Source of the DNA: Camellia lanceoleosa | Taxonomy: Eukaryota > Streptophyta > Magnoliopsida > Ericales > Theaceae | Length of the DNA: 64,000 nt | Direction of reading: 5' to 3' | Assembly (NCBI GenBank): GCA_025200525.1 | Contig: CM045761.1 | Location: forward strand, 58,615,438 to 58,679,437 | In this document: positions 55,957 to 64,000 of the stretch, piece after piece | How positions within the stretch are numbered: the stretch's first letter is position 1 | Layout of the letters: each line of letters opens with the position of its first letter | Notes under the pieces: generated by a model | Seen by the model: only the letters and a program-made list of their open reading frames with translations | The model's database searches: none | Told to the model about the DNA's origin: nothing | Translations under genes and position numbers: made by a program

Positions 55957-56665
55957 AACAGAATCATCTGAAACAATGACGAAAAACTACCTTGCAAAAG
56001 AAATAAAGCAAAAGAAGAAAACAAAAATTAGAAATTGTGCAGCACCTCAGCTCAGACACAAACAAAACACAGCTGCAATCATAAGCTGGAGAACTGTACT
56101 CAATACTGATTTTTGCCCTAAAAATCGATGCCCAAACTTGCAACTGATACATACATTCCTGTAGAGTTTCACCCTAAAAGCACATAACAGTAAAGTGAGA
56201 GCCAAAACACCCTTATGATGGGGTAAGGTTACCCTGTCCTAGTTTCGTCAGGAGTTAGGATTCGCTATTCAAGCAAAGTGTTTCATACAATCCTAAATTC
56301 GGGTAAGCAACCTGTCCTAATTTGGAACAGTCTCTATAGCTTCTGATATGTAACTAGGTCGATTGGTCAAAAAGGGTACGTCAGCAAGACCACCTAATAT
56401 ACCTCTCACACCTAACACCAAGAAGTGAAAGAAGGATCAAACGGTACAGTAGTAGTCCAGATCCAAGGGTTGTGTTCCCATCATGGCAGAGCCCGCAACC
56501 GGTTAGCCTTTTGGCCAGCTTTTCCAAACAAGCCTCCGGCAAGCCGTTCAGGAATAGCAGATGGCAAACATTTTGACTTAAGGGCACCGATGCAAATACA
56601 AATGCAAAGAAACACATAAGAGTAGATAACAAGTCATATCATGAGTTTGAGTCAAGTTCTCTAAA
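55957..56665 (-). other. 5' leader of element D
   Basis: This leader is noncoding. On the minus strand it shares the ordered leader blocks of A and B (GCCATCTGCTATTCCTGAA, GCTTGCCGGAGGCTTG, CCGGTTGCGGGCTCTGCCA). A short open frame at 56632-56381 crosses these blocks but is not conserved as protein. Confidence 0.6.
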
Positions 56666-56683
56666 TCCCCAACAGAGTTGCCA
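56666..56683 (-). promoter_or_regulatory. Primer-binding site of element D
   Basis: The minus strand reads TGGCAACTCTGTTGGGGA, a decayed form of the array A tRNA-Arg primer site, just inside the LTR end. Confidence 0.7.
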
Positions 56684-59195
56684 AAAACTATGGCTCGCTT
56701 TTTTCGCGTCCCTTTTCGGAAGGTTTGAAAAGAAAGGCCTCACAGTTCAGACTCCCGCGATTTTGAATCTAATCTCACAAGTGCAATGTGAAATTGATAA
56801 ACACCAAAGAGTCCAAATCCGGCAAATCGTTTTGGAAAATCAATTTTAAATCAAATAATGCCAAAATTGGACTGCTTTGCTAGATACAGAGTCGCAACCT
56901 AAATATTTTTTGTTTCAGGGGAACTAAGGAAATCCTGACTCGCGCCAAAGGCCACATGTCCATCATCAACAAAGTTGCCTCGGCTCGGGAACTTAGGTAT
57001 GAGATGGGAAGGTCATGAATTGAGCACCCCCGCTTGCCCGATCAGAGATCGGCCTCTACTAATCATTATATGATTTTTTATAAACATTAAGTGTTCTTAT
57101 TCCAATTTTATTAAACTAGTTTTACTATGTAATACGCATAAGCAAGTATAGACTAATTTGCTCAAGTTGGAACAATTCAATTTTATGTTTGTTTTGCGAA
57201 AATGGTTTGAATTTGCCACCTCAAGTGGACTTAGAGTTTGCGAATTTGCTACCAAACATAGTGGGCTTAAAACATGATTTGCCACTCAACATAGTGGGCT
57301 TAAAACTTACAATTGTTGAATCGTTCCAATTCAAACAACAAGCCTTCATCTACAGGCATTCATGCAGTTTAGCATTTAAGTACATAACCTCATGGCAAGC
57401 ATGCCAATCATGGAAACATTCACACTTATGCAAGTATGCTAAAGCATAAAAACTCACCTAGTACACCGAGCTAAGAAGATAAACTTAGAAAAAATGCATG
57501 ATTCTTAACTATGCAAGATGCCTAATGTAACACATGCAATATGCAATTAGTAGGCTCAGCTACTAATTTGACATATGGGTCGATTTGATAACATACGATT
57601 AAACACGTATTCAAATAAGATACTGAAATGGCAATGCAGTTTGAATGATGCGCCGAGCCTCGGTGCATGCAATATGAATGAATGGATGCAAGCATAAGGT
57701 ATGCTAATTAAAACATGACCCTAATCTAACCATCAAAAGAGATTAAATAAAAGGGAGAAAGACATGGGATTGGAAAACATACACACACGCACGCACACTT
57801 ATTAGAACATTACGCCCTCGCGAAGGAGGGTCGGAATGAAAAAGCTAACCAACTAGTTATGCTAATTAAGCTAACTAATTATTACAAAACTCGAATTAAT
57901 TGACTATTCTAGTTAACTAATTACAAAACAAAATCGGATAACTAGTTAAACTAACTAATTATTTACAACTCTTAATTAGTTACAACAAATTAATTACAAT
58001 ATGTATTTAAGCTAGATATTTAAATGTTAAATGAGCTTGAAATGAAAGGGAGGCTCATGCACATGCTCGATTTCTACCCGAAAGGTTACTGTTTTGCTGC
58101 TGAATGCCTTTGTTTGCACATAAGCACTTACACTTTCTCCTTCTCCAAATGAGCTCTGTTTTGTCTAAGGAGCACACTGTTGAATTTGCATTGGTGGCTG
58201 ACAAGGGAGCCGGTCAGCTACTGGTGGTGGCTGTTGGCCACCACTGGCTTGGACTTCCTTGCTACAACAGAGAGCAAACAGAGTAAAACAGTGTACTATT
58301 TGAAGGTTTGTTTATACTATTACCCTCCTTATCATCAAACAAGTTCAAAAGAATGACACTTTTGGCTCTCAAACCATCAACCAAGAAATTTCATTGCATG
58401 ATTGCCAAAGAACCAATTTCATCACCCCATCATGCATGATCAAGGGCAATGAAGACCTAGGGAAATGGTACATTTCATCACTTTTGAGTATGAAATGTTC
58501 AATTTTCCTAGTGCTCAAACTAATGTCCGATTTGAACACATGCAATGCAACACAAAGAATGCTTATCTTGCCTCTTTTACTTGCCGGTTTTGTTTACACA
58601 TTTTAGTTACCAAACCATTCATTAATCAATTAGTCCATTGGCGAGTGTCTTCTAACATGAAAGAAGTGTTAACCAAGGAATAGTTTATGTCATGAGAAAA
58701 GCTTCATGCCATTGGTAATGAACCCTCGAATGAGGATTAAACCATTAAGCATGAGCCTCTATCTCAAGCTTAAACAACCCTAAGGTTAAAACAACCCTCA
58801 AAGCAAATGAAAAAGTGAAGAAATGAAGGAAATTGCTGAGATTATAAGTGCTGAAATTAGGTGAGAAAAATCACTAAAACATGCAATCAACTCAAACCAA
58901 TGATGGTTAAAGCCTTAAAATACCAAACTAGTGAAAGGACTTACACTACAACTATGTGAAACAAGACTCAAAAGGCACCAAACAGCCAAAATAGTGGCAT
59001 AACAGTTCCAAACAAAGTGTAAAACATGCTGGACTTAAGCCACAAAATGCTAAAACATTAAGCTAATAATCCAAGCCAAAACCTCCTCCTAGAGCTCAAA
59101 ACAAGTCCCAAGCTACCTCAGCCCAAAGACTAGCAACTTCTATCAAGGGTGTATAGGCAAAAGTGTAGGATTTGTGAGCAAATGTTTATAAAATT

Positions 59196-59198
<3 letters not shown>

Positions 59199-59230
<32 letters not shown>
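59199..59230. repeat. (AG)16 microsatellite in LTR D
   Basis: Thirty-two bases of AG repeat. On the minus strand it is a CT run just after the TATA box, a position where several plant LTRs and promoters carry CT-rich leaders. Confidence 0.9.
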
Positions 59231-59235
<5 letters not shown>

Positions 59236-59276
59236 TTCCAAATCTTTTAACCCTCAAAAACGGGGGAGGAACCCCC

Positions 59277-59286
59277 ATATATATAG
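59277..59286 (-). promoter_or_regulatory. TATA box of LTR D
   Basis: The minus strand has CTATATATATGGGGG, ~400 bp inside the LTR, matching the spacing in B and E. Confidence 0.55.
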
Positions 59287-59687
59287 AAAAACAAACCTTA
59301 AGCTTAGAAACATCATACCATACATGTATAGGGAGATGCAACTTAGTGTGCTAACAGCTGGCACAACTGTCAACAAATATCTAGAAAAAGACACTAGTAG
59401 CCGATCGGCCACCACTAATGGCCGACCGGCTACACCAATGGCTGATAATCATGAGCCATGGCTGACAGCTCATGGTGGTGGTCGATAGGTCACCACAAGT
59501 TCCAGGCTTGAAACAACAAGGTTTTGGTCCAAAACAAAACACAAAATGGACAAGCTTTAAAGACTCAAAGACAGGGTGTTCCACCGAGGACTTCAAGCTC
59601 TCAAAGCGAACAACTGCAATCGTAATCATTGAGTGCACAAGCAATGACGTCTAAGTCTCGAAGTCGGTCAAAAATGGGGTGTCTATA

Positions 59688-61112
59688 CCACTGTATTGAA
59701 GTATTAGCGGTAGAAAGTGAAGGTCGTGTTGTCATAGCTCCGACGCCGGTACCGGCTGTCATACCATCGTGAGTACGACACTACGTTGGGGACCTCATCT
59801 GTAGGCTCTGTAGCTAGAGCTAGGAAGTAGGTGTAAACCCACTCTTTGCAAGGAAAGGCGTAATGTCTGAAAGTACAAAGCAGAAAGCACAATGTATGAA
59901 CAGATACAGAAAATGTATAGTAGAAAGCATTGTGCATGAACATATATTGAACAGATATAAAGCAGGAAATATAAAGCGAAAAGCATAATTAACAGATTTG
60001 AAGGTGCAATATATACCTCCCAAGCTCACCAGTAGCCTCCAACCCGCTCTCCTCTCATGTGGGAAGTGGTACTCAAATAGCTATAGAGGGTGGCGAGGGC
60101 AGCTCCCTCCCTCCCTCCAAAGGATAAAATCGGACCCAAGGCAAGGTCACCAGGCGCTCAGCAAATATAAGCCTACAGTGTTTAATTTGTTCAAAAACAA
60201 GGTGGTACCGAGGAGAAACATCAAGAAGCCTCGGGCATATTACTCCATCTCTTCCGGTGTCTCGGGCTCAATCCCATGAAGCTGCTCGGCAAACCAGCTA
60301 TATCTCACCATCGCTGGCCTGTATAGAGGTGGGCTCTGAGCAGGTGGATCCATGCTGCCTCTCACTCACCCATGTCCATGTCAAAGGGAATCGGATCACC
60401 CCCTACTCCTAAGCTTGTGAGCATGACGAAGTTGTAGGGAGTCATCGTCATCTCCCCAGCGGAAGAGAGGTGGAAAAAGTTGGTGGTGTCCCACCATCTC
60501 TCCAGTAACGCCTAGAGAAGAGTCCGGCTCGCTATGTGCTATGAAAGCCTAGAGCAGAATAGGTCAAAGCCTGCCTCGTCAATAATGTCGCAGACCCCAA
60601 CAGGGAGCTCATAGTACCAGTCTCTTGTTGTCGTCGTCCCATACCCCCTATAAGCACGGGAGTCCTCTTGTGGCATAGAAAAGGTGAAGCAGATGAAAAA
60701 TAATAATAAAAGAGCATTCAAATAAAAGGTAGTGCAAGAAATACAGTTAAGGAAAAGACAGGAATGCATGAAAATAGAATTCGTACCTCAGTAGCGCTGA
60801 AGAAGAGATGGGCGTCCAACTCCCTCAACAGAAGATCCTCCGACACGCCACTAATGAAATCGCTGAAGCACCTGATGCCTCCAGGCAACAGTATGTGTGT
60901 ACGAGGATGATAAGTCATGGGATCAAAGGAGCACACCCTCAGTGGTAATGGCTTAGGCTCAAGTTCTAGAGTGAACTCCGCCTCAAGACCAGTTGCAATG
61001 TCCTCTGCCTCCTCACCGGCCTCGGCAATCACCGGCTCCTCAAGCTCAACAAGGGGTGATAATGGGGGTGAAACCTCAAGAAGAGCCTCGTCAAGAGGAA
61101 TACCATCCGCCA
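59688..61112 (-). pseudogene. Plant mobile domain (PMD) frame, antisense within element E, cut by element D
   Basis: The minus strand starts MADGIPLDEALLEVSPPLSP at 61112, and exon 1 runs to 60787 (donor GTACGA) with VCSFDPMTYHPRTHILLPGG. The next exon contains DWYYELPVGVCDIIDEAGFD, ERWWDTTNFFHLSSAGEM, MTPYNFVMLTSLGVGGDPIP and MDMGEWEAAW (about 60660-60350). A later exon holds NVVSYSRWYDSRYRRRSYDN and runs straight into the LTR of D at 59688. It matches the PMD gene of D exon by exon. At least three stops or shifts are present, and the C-terminal exons are missing because D inserted here or a later deletion removed them. Confidence 0.7.
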
Positions 61113-61785
61113 TCTGAAAACTGGGTGAAAAATGGGTAAAAATAAAGAAAAATGGAGAAAATAGGGAAAACTCCAAAAAAGTCAACCCTGTGAGAGAGAA
61201 AATGAGAGAAAAAGTCAAAACCTAAGAAAGTTCACAAAACCCAAGAGAAACTCGAAGAGAACAAGCCCAAAGTGGTGAAAACTCAAGAAAAACGACGAAA
61301 TCAAAATTTGATCAGTTCAAAGTGTAGAGAATCAAGAGGGCTTTACGAAAAAAGTTTGCGTGGGCATTGAAAAACGCATATAAAGCGTAAATCTAGAGAG
61401 AGAAAGCACCTAGAGAGAGGGAATGAGAATTTTCCGACTTGGGTGTGTGTGCAAGTGAAGTATAGATGTGTATATTTAAAGACCCAAGGCAAAAAGACCT
61501 TCCTACCCCGAAAATAGCATGAGTGGCTGGCAGGTGGCCAGTGGTCCTCATATGTGGTTTGGATTTGTTTTGTGCCTCTGTTCCCCGAGAAGTGTATGGA
61601 AGGTTCTCTTTTGGATTCAGATTGATCTTTGAAGAGCTTGAAACTGCGTTTCGGTGCGTGAGTGTGCCCCACTTGCCAATATGAAGGAGGTGTATCCTTT
61701 TTTAGCATGTTACAAAGTCTCTGAGCAGTAAATCGAAGGTTGTCACCGAATATCATTTTTATTCGTTTTGTCAAATTACATCCTT
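61113..61785. other. Region upstream of the antisense PMD frame in E
   Basis: On the minus strand this is 5' to the PMD start. It has a purine-rich stretch (61120-61280) shared with the same position in D (17360-17460) and a GGCTGGCAGGTGGCCAGTGG island at about 61521-61540. A TTTAAATATA box lies on the minus strand near 61470-61482, a possible promoter for the antisense gene. No other gene is seen. Confidence 0.5.
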
Positions 61786-62123
61786 CTTCTTTTCTATTGC
61801 ATAGAATATGCATTTTCACATATACTTATGTTACACGCGTGTCCTGCATCATTTATGATTCATGCATAGAATATGTTTCAATTTTGCATAGAATATGCTC
61901 TTGTTTCTTGCATAGAACATGCCTTCAATTAACATCATACGTCGATTGTCTATCTTGCATGGAATATGCGTTGTCATTGTATTGATTTGTAATCTTGTTC
62001 ACTTTGTGCATCTATTGTACTTGTTCACTTTGTGCATCTATTGTACTTGTTCACTTTGTGCATCTGTCACACTCGTTCACTTTGTGTATCTATCGTACTT
62101 GTTCATCTCATGCATCTATCACA
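61786..62123. repeat. Two short tandem repeat blocks in the E 3' UTR
   Basis: 61795-61970 has spaced copies of TTGCATAGAATATGC. 61994-62123 has five 26 bp units of CTTGTTCACTTTGTGCATCTATTGTA with growing divergence to the right. Confidence 0.85.
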
Positions 62124-62169
62124 CACTTTCAATACATTGTGTATTTATTGCATGGTCTTGTACCTTTGC

Positions 62170-62945
62170 TTTTATCTCAGGAAGCGTGATGCACGGCCCT
62201 GGGCAGGTTTTTTCTTGAGATGCGTGAAACGTGACCCCGAGCGGTTTATCTCTTATCTCAAGACGCGTGAAACGCAGCCTTGGGTTTGTTTTATCTCTAG
62301 ACGTGTCAAACGCGACCTCGAGCAGTTTTCTCTTATCTGAGGACGCGTGAAGTGCGGCCCTAAGTGGGTTTTACTCGGGATGCGTGAAATGCGACCTCGA
62401 GCGATTTTCTCTTATCTCAGGAGGCATGAAGCGTGGCCCGAGTGATTTTCTCTTTTCTTAGAATGTGTGAAGCGCGGCCCTAAGTGGGTTTTATCTTAAG
62501 ACGCGTGATCTTGCGAATGGCGTGGTTTTATCTTGGGATGCGTGAACGCGACGAGCGATTTTTCTTATCTCGGGATGCATGAAACGCGGCCCTAGGCGGG
62601 TTTTGTCTAGGGACGCATGAAACGGGTCCCCGAGCAGTTTTGCTCCTCTTCTTATGGTTTTAGCATGATTAAAGTATCTCAGGATGCGTGAAGCGCAACC
62701 CCGAGCAGTTTTGCTTTTATCTCAAGATGCGTGAAGCGCAGCCCTGGGCAGATTTTATCTTGAGACACGTGAAACGCGACCCCGAGCTATTGTTCTCTTC
62801 TTCTTACGTTTTTAGTGTGACTAGAGTATTTCAGGACAAGTGAAGCGCAGCCTTGGGCAGGTTTTATCTCAAGACACATGAAACGTAACACCAAGTGGTT
62901 TTCGTTTCTCAATTTCTCAGGACGCATGGAACGTGACCGTGAGTG
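62170..62945. repeat. Tandem array of ~50-65 bp units rich in GCGTGAARCGC in the E 3' UTR
   Basis: About 14 copies of ATCTCAGGACGCGTGAAACGCGACCCCGAGCGGTTTT and its alternate CGTGAAGCGCAGCCCTGGGCAGGTTTT, often alternating. The word GCGTGAARCGC is itself an interrupted palindrome (GCGT..ACGC-like). Copies around 62500-62560 are shortened. It corresponds in place to the hairpin-rich 3' UTR of array A. Confidence 0.85.
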
Positions 62946-63380
62946 GTGTTTTCTTTACTCGTCTCACGTTTTGGCATGGTTAGTGTGTGTTTTAGATCTT
63001 TTGGCGTGGAATCTGTGTTGGTTTTAAGCTTAAAGCTTCTCATTCATATATTGTTATCTTGTTATTGCTTATTGCTTATTACATATGTTATTGCTTATTG
63101 CATCATTTTGCATGATCATAAGTTTTCAAAATAGCCGGCTTCGCAAAGCATGTAAGTCCAACATCAAAGTATTTTTCAAGCATATCATTTACTCTTGCCC
63201 CAGAAGTACGCTGGTTTGATTCCATGCAAAGGGATACATAGGCAACTTGCGAGCGTAATCATTTAATTTATATCTTGATTGTTTGCCCAAGTCTTACGGC
63301 CTTGTCAAAATGAGTCATCTTTGGACTTTGTCATTCAGTCACATTATTTCATGACTTTGAGTTCTATCAAAGAGGGGCAA
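62946..63380 (+). other. End of E 3' UTR with stem-loop and polypurine tract
   Basis: It contains the second-position hairpin (63206-63241; GTACGCTGGTTTGATTCC and GGGATACATAGG) and, at 63369-63380, the polypurine tract AAAGAGGGGCAA directly before the LTR. Sequence between them matches array A (GTCTTACGGCCTTGTCAAAA). No gene is seen. Confidence 0.7.
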
Positions 63381-64000
63381 CTATAGGCACCCCATTTTTT
63401 ACTGCCTTTATGACTTGGACGCCACCACTTGTGCACCCAATGATGAATTTATATATGCTTGTTAAGTGCTCAAAGTCCTTAGCAGAATGTCACAACTTTG
63501 TGCCTTCAAAACCCTACACACCTCTTGCCTTATTTTGGACCAAAACCCTAGTTTTTCAAGCCTAAAAACCCTGGGACCTGCAAGCCCCTTTCTTTGGGCT
63601 GCCAACTATTGCTATTGGCTACCGGCCACTGATCTTGGTTGTCGGCCATGTGTGGCCTACCGGCCAAAAGTGTGTTTTGGCAGATATTTTTGCCAGCTAT
63701 GCCAGTTGTTTCCACTGATGCTTGCATCTACCTACACATGTATGTATGGATATTTCTCAAGTAGTTGCATAGTTTTCTATATATAGGAGACCTCCCTTCC
63801 CATTTTTGAGGGTTGAAAATTTTGGAGCAAAATATTTTCTCTCTCTCTCTTGTAAATTCTTAAGCCTTTGCCTATACACTCTAAACCAAACCTTATGGTC
63901 TTTGAGCTGAGGTACTTTTGAGAGTATTTTGAGCTCTTGAGGGTGTGTAATTGTTGCTTTGTTGCTTAGAAAGTGTTCTCATTTTCAAGAGGTATAAGCC
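63381..64000 (+). repeat. 3' LTR of element E, cut by the window edge
   Basis: It begins CTATAGGCACCCCATTTTTT after a polypurine tract and follows LTR B closely through the TATA box (63778-63785, TTTTCTATATATAGGAGACC) and beyond (GGTACTTTTGAGAGTATTTT). A GGCC island with CTACCGGCCACTGATCTTGG is at 63615-63675. Visible divergence from LTR B suggests an old insertion if they are partners. Confidence 0.85.

Larger units (their letters stand above)
17351..59687 (-). mobile_element. Middle Tat/Ogre-type element D (minus strand), split by array A
   Basis: Reading on the minus strand: 5' LTR 59687-56688, primer site, leader, gag to 54898, interruption by array A (54897-29586 including the target duplication), rest of gag, protease, RT with RNase H, second RNase H, integrase to 23100, 3' region, then two antisense frames up to 17351. 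The 3' LTR is missing. Gag continuity across array A is shown by matching domain order: capsid region before, zinc knuckle after. Frames are heavily broken, so D is older than A and cannot be active. Confidence 0.8.
56688..59687 (-). repeat. 5' LTR of element D (~3.0 kb)
   Basis: The minus strand starts TATAGACACCCCATTTTTGA at 59687 and ends GAGCCATAG before the primer site. Its layout parallels LTR A: GGCC-rich island near 59395-59480, TATA box near 59280, a second island near 58196-58250, and a CCTCGCGAAGGAGGG stretch at 57810-57835 matching TCCGAGCGAGGG of LTR A. Sequence identity to LTR A is patchy, so it is a separate family. Its start abuts the interrupted PMD frame of E. Confidence 0.8.
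10098..64000 (+). mobile_element. Proposed outer Tat/Ogre-type element B/E, split by element D
   Basis: The left part (10098-17315) is a plus-strand 5' LTR, primer site, leader, gag and protease. The right part (59688-64000) holds the antisense plant-mobile-domain frame, 3' UTR, polypurine tract and 3' LTR start of a plus-strand element. The two LTRs open almost identically: ~88 percent by eye over the first 250 bp, including CTTGGACGCCACC and CCCTAGTTTTTCAAGCCTAAAA. Element D sits between, with its 5' LTR abutting the interrupted frame at 59687/59688. That B and E are one element, and that the missing pol was deleted together with the 3' end of D, is inference. They could be two elements of one family. 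Confidence 0.5.

Noticed and set aside
1..64000. tRNA or rRNA genes
   Set aside because: I looked for cloverleaf-type A and B box pairs and for rRNA-like stretches and saw none beyond the tRNA-Arg-complementary primer sites.

Overview
This window is plant nuclear DNA, almost certainly from an angiosperm and probably a dicot. It contains no host gene, tRNA or rRNA that I can recognise. Nearly all of it is Ty3/gypsy LTR-retrotransposon sequence of the Tat/Ogre type. The evidence is long LTRs (3.0-3.7 kb), a primer site matching the 3' end of tRNA-Arg, an extra RNase H between the reverse transcriptase and the integrase, and extra reading frames lying antisense between the integrase and the 3' LTR. 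The AT-rich spacers, the stop-ridden frames and the nested layout fit gene-poor heterochromatin.

Layout. 1-5965 is the 3' end of a plus-strand element (T): two antisense remnants of a putative gypsy-type transposase-like family, a nine-copy ~110-120 bp tandem array, a polypurine tract and a 584 bp 3' LTR. 6381-6870 looks like one end of a CACTA transposon. 7881-10097 is a minus-strand LTR (X) of another retroelement, cut at 10098. From 10098 three retroelements are nested. Element B (plus strand: 5' LTR 10098-13655, leader, broken gag, protease to 17315) probably belongs with element E at the right end (3' UTR and 3' LTR start, 59688-64000). Element D is on the minus strand. Its 5' LTR is 59687-56688, and its gag, protease, RT, RNase H and integrase run down to 23100, followed by two antisense frames (DUF7745-like and plant mobile domain) down to about 17351. 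D interrupts the antisense plant-mobile-domain frame of E. D is itself interrupted by a 25.3 kb tandem array A (29591-54892, plus strand).

Array A is LTR-internal-LTR-internal-LTR with one perfect 5 bp target duplication (AATCT) around the whole array. Each internal region (~7.0-7.1 kb) keeps a primer site, a conserved leader, one gag-like frame, a 3' UTR full of hairpins and a polypurine tract, but has lost protease, RT, RNase H and integrase. It is therefore a non-autonomous derivative that would need enzymes in trans. The second internal copy has an open 338-codon gag-like frame; the first is shattered.

Most notable points: (1) the tandem array with a single target duplication; (2) differences between the near-identical copies cluster at CAG/CTG/CCG sites, which looks like methylation-linked sequencing error or a methylation footprint; (3) a 37 nt stem-loop ending in CTACGTA/TACGTAG lies after the integrase region in A and D, and a related hairpin lies just before the 3' LTR in A and E, so the pair brackets the module where the antisense genes sit; (4) an antisense plant-mobile-domain gene with a readable multi-exon structure is carried by two different elements; (5) a 35 bp inverted gag fragment sits at the deletion breakpoint that truncated B and D.
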